In this document: positions 22,864 through 34,029 of the stretch, piece after piece
Numbering within the stretch: position 1 is the stretch's first letter
Layout: each line of letters opens with the position of its first letter
Source: Monilinia fructicola
Lineage: Eukaryota; Ascomycota; Leotiomycetes; Helotiales; Sclerotiniaceae
Length of the DNA: 64,000 bases
NCBI GenBank assembly: GCA_008692225.1
Contig: VICG01000016.1
Location: 620,001-684,000 of the forward strand
Direction of reading: 5' to 3'
The notes under the pieces: generated by a model
The model's database searches: none
The model's input: only the letters and a program-made list of their open reading frames with translations
What the model was told of the DNA's origin: nothing
Made by a program: the position numbers and the translations under genes

Positions 22864-23697
22864 ATGTCCCACCTCCCAAAGAAATTTCACCAATCCCTCC
22901 GAGCTTGGTTCGGGGGTCAAACCTCGCGTAAGTGACCTATACCCCCACCCATCTGTTCAATTTGCCAAGTTTCTTTTCATCACTTTCGTGTGTATTGTGT
23001 TACATTCATGTTCATTGGGTTCTCATCTTGTATTTCAAATGAATCAAGTGATTTCAGTCTTTTAAAGCAGTCTATCGTTTAAGGAGACTTAATCTTTCAA
23101 GATAATTCGGTTTCTCAAATAGAAGCAATCTTTTTTCCAAGATATTCTGTCTTTTGGATCAAATTCATGTTCTAATTTGATCCAGTTGTCAATATGATTT
23201 CCATATCCGAAATAGCATTCAACAACTGACATTGCATAGAACCTGGCGAGGAAGAGGAGATTGCGTTGGAGCCCGGCTCCGCAACCCCCCATCCCTCCTC
23301 CTCCTCTCCCTTCTCCCCCCTCCCGTGGCCTTTGCCCCAAGAGGGACGGGGTTATCAAATGCAATCTCTCCCCCGTGCCCGTGTCCGCGCCTGCGCTCTT
23401 GCCCGCGCCCTCGCCCGCCCTCCCGCTCCGTCTCCATCTCCCTCTCCATCTCGCATTCGCGAGGCACTCCGGGCCTTTTTGGATGCTTTTTGGAGATTCA
23501 ATATTTTTTTTTTTTTTGGACCGACGTATGTTCCATTTTTCTTAACAGATAACGTCAAAACATTATGATGACTAATCATACATAGAGCTTCGCTGGGGAC
23601 TTTTTGGACGTTTATTTTTACATTTTTTATGTTTCTCGCGGCTGGGATTGTGGTTACAAAGGAGATTGTTTTTTTGGATTCAAGGAAAATAAAAATA
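22864..23697 (+). other. Possible small multi-exon gene with a C-terminal membrane segment
   Basis: At 22864 an ATG opens 20 codons ending at a good GTAAGT donor (22926). Further on, a 60-base candidate intron (GTATGT donor near 23525, GACTAATC branch, ACATAG acceptor) would join a frame ending in FRFN and a Phe run to a last exon from 23585 whose product has a hydrophobic span (FIFTFFMFLAAGIVV) and ends KIKI. I could not connect the first exon to the second in frame; the 14-base T run may be miscounted. The middle is GC-rich and low complexity. This may be no gene at all. Confidence 0.25.
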
Positions 23698-23761
23698 TAG
23701 TAAGTTTTTATAAATATTTAAGAAATTGAAAAACAAATAGAATGCTGATGTAATATTTAGT

Positions 23762-23886
23762 ATTTTTGTGACGGTCGACACGACCGACACGGAAGGAGTC
23801 GGCGATGGAGCCGACACCTTTGGCGTGTCGGCAAGGACGACGCTGCTAGCGTTGCCGACAACATCGGCAAGAGCGGATGGCATAGC
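23762..23886. repeat. GC-rich CGAC-repeat patch with inverted repeats
   Basis: A GC-rich patch in AT-rich surroundings with many GTCG/CGAC words. It contains GTCGGC...GCCGAC (six-base loop) and a perfect nine-base inverted repeat TGTCGGCAA...TTGCCGACA with a 17-base spacer. A minus-strand frame of about 67 codons rich in Val, Ser and Ala covers it, but it runs on into AT-rich DNA and has no family resemblance. Confidence 0.5.
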
Positions 23887-24467
23887 TTTAGCTATAAGTA
23901 GACAGCGTTAGACAGCTTAATGAAGATCAGCTTTTACCACGATACACGTTTCCTGCCAATTTTAGTATCTTTAAACAATAAATGAATGATTTGTCGAGTA
24001 TTGACGTGGAATTTCTAAAATGTGATCGCAATTCACTAATCTTGCAGGATTGTTCTATATATCGAGGCCAAGATGAATGAGTTATCCATTACCAATATTC
24101 AGAACCAGCAGACTAGACTGGAAAGCTTTAAAGTCTGAAAAGCTGTGATGGGCTTGAATAAAATTCAATATCCCCTGTGGATTTGAGATCTCAAATGGAT
24201 CAAATGCCTCAGATGGGGTGAACAATCCAAGTGGATTGAATCTTTTGAATAGACTGAATGTCCCGAGCGAGTTCAAGGATTAAGAAGCCTTTGTCATTGG
24301 ATCCAGTCCTAAGTATTGGTAGCCCTGCAAAGATTGTCTAATCAACGTTAGCAACGACTCTTGTGTCTGTGGGTATCGACAAGAACAGCAATAAGTCCAT
24401 AATGGATCTTGTACTCTTACAGCTACACTTTATCTTAAACCGACTCTCCCTCGATAATTTCTGCGCC
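23887..24467. other. Gene-free stretch
   Basis: A region with repeated GATTTGAGATCTCAAATGG- and TGGATTGAAT-like words around 24170-24250, probably short degenerate duplications. I see no gene or RNA. Confidence 0.5.
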
Positions 24468-24926
24468 TCAATATATTTCCTTATCCATATCCTCATTTGC
24501 CTTTCGAGATGCTTCAAGCTCATCATCCCCCGCAGCCAGTCTCTCTCGAAACTTTGCATCGAATCTCTCGTACATTTCCCATGCTTCAAAATCCCATCTA
24601 TCAGCACAGCAGGGCGACGAAGTCTTAGAATTAACTTGTTCCTCCGATGTTGCCTTTACATTAATCGCCTTGATTTCTTTTAGCAACCACTTCCTGGATT
24701 GTTTTCCCGTCCTACTGAAAGCCTCATGTCTCCAAACGGATTGTTGTGCATAATACAATGCTCGTCTTTGCGAACACATTTGTGCGTAGTTATCCCCGGG
24801 GCAGAAACACTCAAATTGCAAGTCGCGCTTCCATCGGTGAATGCAGAATCCCATGCAGGTGAGGATAACACCGAATAAGAGACTTGCGAGAGCGATGACG
24901 ACGATTATGATGGCGGAAAGTGCCAT
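24468..24926 (-). CDS. Small single-pass membrane protein, unknown function
   Basis: An intronless frame of 152 residues starts at ATG 24926-24924. The first 30 residues form one strongly hydrophobic segment (ALSAIIIVVIALASLLFGVIL) followed at once by Cys and basic residues (FCIHRWKRD), the pattern of an N-terminal signal anchor with a cytosolic basic flank. Two Cys-containing pairs follow (FECFC, SSPCC), then a charged, helical C-terminal half (KFRERLAAGDDELEASRKAN). I do not recognise a family. A hydrophobic head joined to a compositionally normal, charged tail makes a chance frame unlikely. It is transcribed divergently from the prolyl 4-hydroxylase with about 970 bases between them. Confidence 0.6.
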   Translation of the reverse strand: MALSAIIIVVIALASLLFGVILTCMGFCIHRWKRDLQFECFCPGDNYAQMCSQRRALYYAQQSVWRHEAFSRTGKQSRKWLLKEIKAINVKATSEEQVNSKTSSPCCADRWDFEAWEMYERFDAKFRERLAAGDDELEASRKANEDMDKEIY

Positions 24927-25898
24927 GTTTGAGTGATGAGTGTTTTTGTATATCTCTCGGTGGCTGTTTAAATGTTAGAGCATGGTAAATAGTAAGGGGT
25001 TTGAGGGACGGACAGGAGATAAACGGCGACGGAAATTAAAATTGAGGATTTTAGAGAGGGTTGAAAAGTCTTTGAAGATTGCAGATTGAATGAGATGGAT
25101 TGTATGGGCTAAGGTATGCGCCAGTAGTAGGTCGATCATATGATCTCACTGAATCGAGTAGTTGGGTAGTGTGAGGCATATCATCGAATCTTGAACTTAT
25201 CTTCGATTCTAGCTCAAGATTACATCAAGAATAATATGAAAATGGTTTTATTACCAAGCCAAGACACGACATGGCGTTCAGAAAATGCCGGGAAAATACG
25301 TGGTAAAACTCATGAGAATGGACAGGTGACCTCCCTAACCGACTTCGAATCTCTGGGAGTGTGTTGGGTCAAAAACTATCTCGTTACCACATGTATAGAG
25401 CTATGAGCTTGAACTCAAGCTAAGATTGTTGGGTACAGGTATCTACCACTCCGGACTAGCAAATCAGATTCAAGCCTTCAGTGTTCGAAAGCCAGATATC
25501 TCAAGGGTGCTTCTGTTATTTGATTGAATGAAAATGATTTCAACCATCCAAATCATTTTGAAATCCATCGATTTGAATGTGCAGTCCGTATTATCAAGCG
25601 TCCTGCTTAGGCACCAATAACAGATATCTTGAGAACTCTCTTAAGGGCGTTTCCATGTATTCCGACCACCAAGAATCCAAATTCTCTACTCAAACCGTCT
25701 TTACGACTAATTTATCCAGTTTGGCAGTCCAAATGGTGGTGATGTTCACGCAGCAGAAATATCGATGGACTTGGTCGTCATCAACCATCAGCCTCAAAAT
25801 ATCCCCCACCCCACGTGACCCCCCACAACTTTCTCACACCTCACCTCCTTTTCTCCACGCCAAGCCTATTACACATACATTCCTCACAATCCGACGAA
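24927..25898. other. Intergenic region between divergent genes
   Basis: Shared upstream region of the small membrane protein (-) and the prolyl 4-hydroxylase (+). Reading frames inside it are short and overlap in several frames. No element is recognised beyond a CACGTG palindrome near 25813 (CCCCACGTGACC), 85 bases upstream of the hydroxylase start. Confidence 0.4.
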
Positions 25899-26878
25899 AT
25901 GTTATTCTACCTGTTCGCGCTGATACCTGCCTATGTTCTCATATGGGTTCCTCTCTCTCAAATGATCTTTGGTCGTCAATCTTCTCTCCATGAACCTCTT
26001 GATTTAAACTCTACATTTATTGCTAGTGATGAACCCCTATATTGTCCAGAAGATAGCTATAAGACTTTCATCATTAGTCGGGAACCGCTTATGATATACA
26101 TTGAGGGATTTTTGAAGGGCAATGAAAGTAATCATTTGGTTGACGTTAGGTGCGTTACTGGTCCTCCGAGGCAAAGTTTAAAGAAGACAATTGACGGGGA
26201 ATAGTGAACCGCTTTATAAACCATCGACCATTTCTCATGGTCAGGAAACCACAGTTGATACTTCGGTTCGTCACTCGGAAGTAGCTTTGCTAGAGAGAGA
26301 TGAGGTGGTCAGATGTATTGAGCATAGAGCGAGGGCGTTTCAGGGGTGGAGGGGAGAGATGGGTATTGAGAAGTTGAGGACGCAGCGGTATGGGGTGGGA
26401 GGACATTATGGGATGCATTTGTAAGTCTTGGGGGATTTCTGGAGCATTCCAGGTTGCTCTTCTTTCTTGTCTATATGGGTATTCACTGGGGGTATATTGA
26501 TCACAAGAACTGATGACTGTAAACAGCGATTGGAGTGGAGGTAAACGTGGCGTAGATCGAATTAGTACTTTCATGGTCTATGTCGACGTAACTCCCGATC
26601 TTGTCGGTGGAGGAACGGAATTTCCTCGTATCGTGGGACCAAAGGGAGGGAGATGGAAGGAGTTTCTTGATACTACCGAGGGTTTAGACCCAAGAAGTGG
26701 AAAAAATGTTACAGTGGAAGGAGTAACGTTTAAACCTATCAAGGGAAATGCGATTTTTTGGGAGAATATTGACAGAGATGGTAGGGGATACGAGGAAACA
26801 TGGCATGCTGGATTACCGGTGGAAAGAGGGTCGAAAGTAGGCTTAAATATTTGGAGTTATGGCAGGACTATTGGATGA
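25899..26878 (+). CDS. Prolyl 4-hydroxylase alpha-subunit-type 2OG-Fe(II) oxygenase
   Basis: Three exons (25899-26149, 26205-26420, 26527-26878) give 272 residues. The N-terminus (MLFYLFALIPAYVLIW) is a signal anchor, placing the enzyme in the secretory pathway. Exon 2 carries the helix before the jelly roll (LLERDEVVRCIEHRA) and the strand with YGVGGHYGMHF. Exon 2 and 3 join to make H155-F-D157, the first two iron ligands. H249 in ETWHAGLPV is the third ligand and K259 in GSK fits the 2-oxoglutarate-binding Lys. The family hydroxylates prolyl residues with 2-oxoglutarate, oxygen and Fe(II). Fungal homologues of this length have no proven substrate, so collagen-like activity should not be assumed. 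Splice phases are all consistent. Confidence 0.92.
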
Positions 26879-27497
26879 GCTTGAGGAGAAGGAAAGGGAA
26901 TGAAATGAAATGATGTTTGTCCATGAGCATATTGGTTGTGCAAAAGTGGAATGAGGTGAATGTAAAATATCGGTACGTATGGATGTACATACAATCATGC
27001 AACAACAGATGACTTTTAGATGAGTTTTAGATTGCTACTACAGAAAATAAGTCTGCTATCCAAAGAGATTGCCTTGGTCTTTTCCATGCTGCGGTAAATT
27101 TATTCACCTTTTGAAAACTTTCAACTTGCAGAAAGATCCAGATTCACATCGCCTGAGAACATAAACTGCCCAGGTGAGATTGACACAGTTTCGAGTAAAA
27201 CAATTCTATACATCCATCCATCCATACATCCATACATACATACACAACCATATTTGATTATTCTCGAAGGAACCGATCTATCATCTTCTGTCTGGGTTGT
27301 GCAAGCAAACAACGAATAGGGCAAACACATCCAAGAGTCTATTCCATCTTCCACACTGGTCTTGCGAACCAAAAGTAAACAATTGAAAGGCTCCTATTGT
27401 TCAACGCAAATCCGACGATCCAGCTTCAAGATCTTAGAGCCTTCAATAACATCATATGCCACCACATATACATTCAACTCAATCGCAGCCATAAAAA
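26879..27497. other. Intergenic region
   Basis: 3' flank of the hydroxylase and 5' flank of the next gene. Only a short CATC/CATA repeat (27209-27245) stands out. Confidence 0.5.
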
Positions 27498-28434
27498 ATG
27501 GCAGCCGACGCCTCCAAACACTCCAACCTCGTAACGCTCCACACCCACATCCACACCCTCCTCATAAAACTCTCTCTATCCATGCATCTCTCCTCTCCTA
27601 CCCCTCCCCCATCATACAGTCTCCAACAAAATCTCGACCCTTCAAGCCCCAATCGCCGCCCCTCCTCCTTCGACTACGCCTACAAAAACAATCCCAACGA
27701 CCCCCTCGAAGTCCTCTACACACTCTCTCCCCCCGCCTTCCACTATCTCCCACGCAGCACCCTCCTCCCGCCCCAAATAGTCCGCAAAGGATTCATGGAG
27801 ACGCGCGAGGACCACCCCCCGCTCTTGCAGGGAACACGCATGCAGATCATGGTCATCCTGCGCGGGGTACGGACAATCGTCATACATTTCCTGGTGTACG
27901 ACCCGCCACGAAAGGAATCGCAGTCTGCACGTGCGGCGCGCTCTCGCACTCGCAGTCGCAATCCCAGTCCTCCCCGCACCCCCAACCCCAAGTCTTCGAC
28001 GGGCAAGCTTCGCAAGATGCATAGCGATAATAGGCTGGGCAGTCCGAGAAGCAATTGCAAAGCGAGAGATCAGATGACGAGGCACAGGTCTACAAGTAGA
28101 CTGTCGAGTCGTGCAGAGACAAGTGCAGGTTCGAATTTGGATGGGATGGAGATAGAGGTTGTGGGGAAGGCGACGGGGGCTGGGATACGAGAGGAGAGGG
28201 ATGGGGGAGAGGAGGAGGAAGGGAAGGGGGAGTACGTGGTCATGAAGCGGGTGGTTCAGTTACCGAGGAAGGTTTGGTGTGGGAGGAATGTAAGTGGGTT
28301 CTCTTTTTCTCTGGAGTCGAATTGGACTGGGGGCTGGAGAGCTTGCTTGGTGTCTATATGCACGAGTGCTGATGTTTTGTGTGACGGTGTAGTGCAAGGA
28401 TAAATTCGAGCAGCTTTTTATTAGGAGGACTTGA
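27498..28434 (+). CDS. Unknown basic, Ser/Arg/Pro-rich protein
   Basis: Two exons, 27498-28289 and 28393-28434, give 277 residues. The intron has a GTAAGT donor and leaves frame intact; the last exon ends FEQLFIRRT and fuses smoothly to RKVWCGRN. The N-terminal 140 residues contain a plausible folded segment (PLEVLYTLSPPAFHYLPRS; GTRMQIMVILRGVRTIVIHF). The middle is rich in Arg, Ser and Pro (SRTRSRNPSPPRTPNPK), the next part is acidic (DGGEEEEGKGE), and the end is basic. I do not recognise a family. Minus-strand frames over the same bases are also open, so coding strand rests on the start context (AAAAATGGC), the intron and the more natural protein. Confidence 0.5.
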
Positions 28435-29039
28435 AGTCCATATTGTACGAGACGAGAAGAGAGTATGCTTGGTGCGGCAGGTTAATCTGATAAGATGGGT
28501 GGCAGAGATCTTCATGGAGATTGATACGGTCCTTCTTTGTGGTACTTCGGCATTAGGATGTCACTGCAATTACCAAGTAACTGAGGATGAGAGATTGTGC
28601 GAGGGCAGGTGAGGACTAGACTAAACAACACACAATGCACAAATAGTAGGCAAGTTCAGAGTATGATTCTGGGCGGTGGTAGAAGATGATTGCCATTAGG
28701 TTTGAGCTGTTTTCAGATAACCGAGAAGCAAAATTATGAGCGAGGAAATGGTTTTATAGATAGAAGATACGTAATGATATGTAATGTATTGAAACGGAAT
28801 ATGCAATCTTTGTGCATGGGAGCAATCGAAACTTGGTTCATATCATTATATCATGATCTATTGGTTCACCAGATCCTACGAATCGGTTTGAATCATCTTG
28901 TTTTATGTATCTCTATGTGCATCTGTCTCCGCTTATGCGATCCATATCTCACTCTCCATCTCACTCCCGAGAAGCGTTGCAACAGTCAAAGTCACCTACT
29001 AGAGCTTCTATTCCTTTATCCTATGAAGTTAAATACCGC
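28435..29039. other. Convergent intergenic region
   Basis: Shared 3' flank of the unknown gene (+) and PUS1 (-). Short frames only; no recognised element. Confidence 0.5.
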
Positions 29040-31093
29040 TTAGCCCTCTTCGCCATCTACCTCAGCTTCATCATCATTGGCATCCCAAGCGTCCTTGTCC
29101 GCGACTCGTTGTCTTCCAGCAGATATTCCCGAGGCTGTCAACCATAAGAAGTAATCGCTTCGGTGATGATCTAAATGATGGAAGAATGTATGGAATCTAT
29201 CATGCTGTTAGTTTGTCTTTCACATTCAAAAGGGGGTGGACTTACTGATTCTCGGCATTCTCCACTCTGAAAATTCTATCATAGATTTCTCTCTGCTTAA
29301 ACTCATCCATTTTCTCTCTATACTTTTCGAAATCTAATTTCTCCCTATCGAAATCCTTTGCAATTTTCTCATTATAGTTGTGAAACACTGGAGCTTCTAA
29401 CAGTAATCCCAAACTGGGGGCCTTTGGGATGCTAATCTTAGCAGCAGTATAGGTCTCCTTGATGAGCTCCATTGGCGAAGCACATCGTACCACCAATGCT
29501 GCCATGGCGACCATTTTTCGAATTTGATGCATCATAAACGACTGACCATGAACCTTCAATGAGAGCCATTCTGTGTCATGGATGATGATAGGCTTAGGTC
29601 CAATTTTGAAGGATTTGATATGCCTTTTAGAGGAGGGATCCTTGAAACTTTTGAGAATGGTATAGTTATGATAATTGTGAGTGCCGACATATTGGTCGAG
29701 CGCTTCTTGTACTCGTTGCCTGCGAGTTTCATGTATGCGATATGCTTTTTTGGCTTTAATATATGCAGCCTTGACTTCCTTCACGGCCTTTTCAAGGGGC
29801 GTGAGAATGGATTTCGAGATTTCTTGGGAACCGTCTTCTTCTAGCTTGACTTCTTCATCTTGCATAGTTCCATTCTTTACTTCCGTCTCCTCAGTAGTTT
29901 CGATGCCTTGCATGGCTTCTGGCTCATCTTTCACAGCTTCCACTGCGGCTTCGGGTTCTTGTTTGATCCCACCGTCTTCGTTCACCTCAGTTTTAACCTC
30001 GGCTACTGACTGCTCCTTGGGAACCAATTCGCCCTGAGTTCCCGCTTCATTATCTGTTGTAGATTCCTCCTTGGATTCTACCTTGTCTTCTTCTTTGATC
30101 TCAGCCTCCTTAGCTTCTGATTTGTTCTTTTTGATACTCTTCCCGATTGGCTCATTGGACTCTTCCGCAGCATGAATAGCTTCCATAACATCCGCTGCCA
30201 ATTGCGGGTCTAAGTTATCAAGTATAGGTTGTACGAATTCCTTCTCAGCATCTGTCCAGAAAGATACGGCATCTTCTTGTAGTTTATTGAATTGATCCAA
30301 GACACCCTCCTTCTCAGCGGATTGAAGTAATTCCTTTCCAAGGAAACTCTTAGGATGCGGTGGGATAAACGAATAAGTCGGAATCAAGTATTCATACCAG
30401 CGCGAGTCGCACATCATATAAGAGTTGAATGAACCGGTAGTTCTTTCGATACCCCAAACTCGGACTTGATCGGGCAGATGGGAATTGATGTTCTCAACGA
30501 CGTTTGGATCTTCAGTGATAAGTTTCAAGGACAAAACATTGCCAGCGGCATGAACACCCTTATCGGTTCGCGCGCATCGTACAAAAGCTGATTTCTTAGG
30601 GTCATTTGCATTGGCTTTCGAAATTGCACCAGCTGCAACAAAAGCCTTGAAAATATCGCCCTCAATCGTCTTCTCCTGGGCATTAATCTGTAATCCTTTG
30701 TATCCTGTTCCTGCATAGCCAATCATTACGGCAACCTTGTGTTTCGGTTTTCGTACTTCACTCTCAATTTCCTCCTTCGAAAACTCCGTACTAAATGCTG
30801 TCGGTTCTGATTCACCATTATGCATTGTCTTTCTCCGTTTGGATGCTTGATCATCATCGGTTCGATCTCTTTTTGGTCCTTGACGACTAGGAAAATTAGG
30901 CAAACAAGATTGTAAAAATTAAAGGACCGACTGACTTGAATTCCTTGCGACCCATTTCTGGTTTCCTACCACCTCTGGAACCACTAGAATATCCTCTACC
31001 ACCTCTGCCAAAACCTCCCCGCCCCCGCCCCCGCCCTCGTCCTCCCCCTCCTCCTCCTCCGCGCTGAGCTGCAGGTCGTGCACTTGACTCCAT
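29040..31093 (-). CDS. PUS1: tRNA pseudouridine synthase Pus1
   Basis: Three exons on the minus strand, 31093-30936, 30886-29246 and 29196-29040, give 651 residues. The core is a TruA-type domain: GYAGTGYKG, then CARTDKGVHAAGN with the catalytic Asp near residue 161, and in the C-terminal half HNYTILKSF, HGQSFMMHQIRKMVA and SLGLLLEAPVF. The last exon restores the family C-terminus (FHTFFHHLDHHRSDYFLW then LTASGISAG) after a 49-base intron. Two lineage-specific features stand out: a GRGRGRGG/RGG-rich N-terminus in exon 1, and a long Glu/Lys-rich insertion of roughly 130 residues between the two halves of the domain. Pus1 makes pseudouridine at several tRNA positions and in some other RNAs. It is divergent from TFIIE-alpha. 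Confidence 0.95.
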
Positions 31094-31830
31094 GATGGAT
31101 GTGGTTATTCGAACTTCAGAGATGTGTGCGAGCGTATTTCTCACCAACTGAAAAATACGCATGAACTTCAGCGAGATATTGAAGACAATAAAAAAGATAT
31201 AAATTCAACTAATGGAAATCTGATATGCGCGCGAATATTTCTCTGAATAAATTTAAACGCGCTTGGCCCAAGCTTCAAGATTGTTTAGCCAATAAAAATT
31301 AAGTTTGCCTGAACAAAGCGGTCTGTTGATGCACCTTAGCTTCGCTTACATAATTGGATCTCACTCATTACTGCAGCTGCACTCCAGCTTCACCTTTTCA
31401 GCCTTGTCAAGATTAAGATCAAGATATCAGGATCAATATCATTATTATTCACTTTCTCCCATAAGTCAATAACAATCATATCAAATTTTCAATTTTTTTT
31501 ACTCGATTGACTCCGCTATTGTGAGCCACCCAACCTCCACACTTAAACAATAGACACAAAAGGAATCACAACGGTTTTGTTCTGGAAAATTCTTCGACTT
31601 GATTGTCTCAAAGGATTGAGTGAACGATCATGAGCATCCTTGAATCCAACTAAAATATCCCTTTGTCTTCTTCCCGTCATCTTGTCCCCATTGACTTATC
31701 GAAGTCTATACTTTTGATATACATCCTGCCACTCTTCGAGCCTTTGAAGGCTCGGTATCCTTTCTCTTTCTCATTCTTCAACTTGACCCAATTTTTTTGA
31801 ACTTAACATTACGATCATCAATTCGCAAAT
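31094..31830. promoter_or_regulatory. Divergent promoter region, PUS1 / TFIIE-alpha
   Basis: 737 bases between the two start codons. The PUS1 frame could be extended upstream to an ATG at 31162, but the start at 31093 gives the more family-like RGG N-terminus. An AAATTTTCAATTTTTTTTACTC tract (around 31480-31500) and CT-rich runs lie before the TFIIE-alpha start. No specific factor site is recognised. Confidence 0.4.
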
Positions 31831-33285
31831 ATGGATCTCGCACAAATGTTGGTGCGCTCTTGTATGCGCTCGTTCTACGAAACAAAACATATTCTTGTGA
31901 TTGATGCGCTTGTCATTCATTCCGCGTATGTCTTTCTATGAGCGTTTTTGTACCTCCGGGAAGAGACGTTGACATCCTACAGCTTGCGCGATGATGATTT
32001 AGCATATTTGATGAGCATAAATACGAAAGAACTCCATAAGCTTTGTGGAAAGTTAAAGGAGGATCGATTTCTTGCAGTGTATGGCTGATAGTCTATTCTG
32101 CATTCCTAGCTTTTGCTAAGATGATTGTTTAGGCATACGCGCCCAGAAATCAGAGAAGGCCAGCAACGACCAATTAATCGAACCTACTATTACATTGACT
32201 ATCGTGCGACTATTGATGCGATCAAATGGAGAGTTTATCTGATTGATAAGGCGGTTCAGGGAAATACTGTGCCGGATGATGAGAGAAAGGAGTATTTTTG
32301 CCCTCGATGCAAATCGGAATGGACTATGTTCGAGGTGTTGGACAAGAGGAACCATGAAGGCTTTTTATGTCACAAATGTGATTTCCTTCTGGTACATGAC
32401 CCAGACAATAATCGTGGTGGCCATGAGCAGTCCTCGAAACTGAATGCGCAGTTCAAGTTTATCACGGACTTACTCCCTAAAATTGATCAGGTGGTCATCC
32501 CTGCAAATACCTTCGAGCAAGCTCTATCCGCTGCTCGCAAAGTAAATCGAGACGAGGCCAATCCAGGCAGCGAAACCGCGCCTGTTAGTCTCGCCGAGGC
32601 GCGGCCTACTGCTGTTCGTGGTCTGGATAACACTGGACCCACGTCTATTTCCGTTACTTTGACAAATGGAGAGGGACCTACAGCTGCTGATATCGCGGCT
32701 GAACAAGCTCGCAAAGAAAAGACGGCTCTTCAGAACGCATTACCTCAGCATTTCACTCATAGTACTATCACTGGAGAACAAGTCAAATTTGGTAATCAGC
32801 CTACGGTTTCTGCCGGCCCTACAGTCGACACCAACAAGAAGGACGTCAAACCCGATGGCGAAGATGGAGGGACAGAAATTGATGATTATTTTGCGCAACT
32901 GAAGGCTGCACAGGCAAAAGAAGCCGAGCAAGAACAAGATGAGGAGTATGAAACCGATGAAGATGATGAAGAAGGGTTTGAGGACGTCATTCCAAATGGA
33001 ACCACATCCGGCGCCGCCACTCCAGCTAGCTCAGTTGGAGGCACAGAATCTAAGCCCAGCGTAACGAGTGGTAGTGGCCTTAGTGGTGTTTTGAAGCATT
33101 CACGAAATGGAAGTGTTTCAGTAAGTGGAACTAGTACAGGTGGAGTAAGTCCGGTAACAGGACCGAATACACCGAATGAGGATAGACCAGCAAAGAGAGT
33201 TAGAATTGAGGAGCCTGCTCCAGCAGCACCGGTTGTAAAGGACGAAGAAGAGAGTGAAGAGGATATGGAGTTTGAGGACGTTTGA
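31831..33285 (+). CDS. TFA1: Transcription initiation factor IIE subunit alpha
   Basis: Three exons (31831-31925, 31983-32078, 32133-33285) encode 447 residues, close to human TFIIE-alpha (439) and yeast Tfa1 (482). Exons 1-2 form the winged-helix domain (SALRDDDLAYLM, KELHKLCGKLKEDRFL). A C4 zinc ribbon follows, with Cys at about 120, 123 (FCPRC) and 143, 146 (FLCHKC). The C-terminal half contains SITGEQVKFG, a DEEYETDEDDEEGFEDV acidic stretch, a Ser/Gly/Thr-rich linker and an acidic tail (EEESEEDMEFEDV). Acidic tails in this family contact TFIIH. It works at RNA polymerase II promoters with TFIIE-beta, recruiting TFIIH. Introns have branch points and conserved phases. Confidence 0.95.
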
Positions 33286-34029
33286 TCGTTTAGATTCCTT
33301 TTTTTTTTGTTTTTTTTTTGAAGACAAACAAGGTAGTGAAAATGGGAAGCGGTTTCTTACATTATATTTCCTACATGCGTGGTTGGATGGCCAACGAACA
33401 TTATGCGATAGGGATGGAGCGTTTGGGCCGTCTCGACTCTCCAATTCAATCTGGGGGATTGGATCGATGCGTGGCGTTGGGAAAGTTACTTGCCCTTTTC
33501 TCGTTTTTTAAAAATGGTGCATTTGAGGGAGGGGGCGGGAGACCAGTTTGATTCATTATGGCATGTATCCAGACCGGACAAGACCAGATCAACATCGATA
33601 GTTGAGGGAGGGCTTGGTCAAAGTTCGTTTGGCTTGCCTTGAAGTTTTATAGAAAGTTCATTTGTTCAAGTCTGTTGGGCTGCTCAGAGCTGTCAGAGAC
33701 AAGAATGAATTGTAAATTGTATGACCACAACACTTGCAGTTCCTCTGATTTTTTTCCCCACGTGTGCATCTTATCATTCCACTGTCATTGACATTGGGAG
33801 TGCATCTGCTGATGAAGCGGGTATTCTTTTCGAAGAAGTTCTACATCTTATTATTACCAGGTCGGTTTTTTCTATGTTGCATGTCCATTTGTACAATGAT
33901 CCGCCAGGAAATGCCATAATCTCAAAAATCCTCCAAATAGGTGTTGAAACCAAAATCATTGTGATCATGATATGTGCAACATTACTCCAAAACGCCATTC
34001 CCTAACCTAACATGATTCACGTGAGCCAC
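33286..34029. other. Convergent intergenic region
   Basis: 3' flanks of TFIIE-alpha (+) and CBS (-). It starts with a T-rich tract (33299-33320). I see no gene. Confidence 0.5.

Noticed and set aside
27642..28085. Minus-strand frames antisense to the unknown basic gene
   Set aside because: The plus-strand model has a better start, an in-phase intron and a more natural protein end; the antisense frames have none of these.
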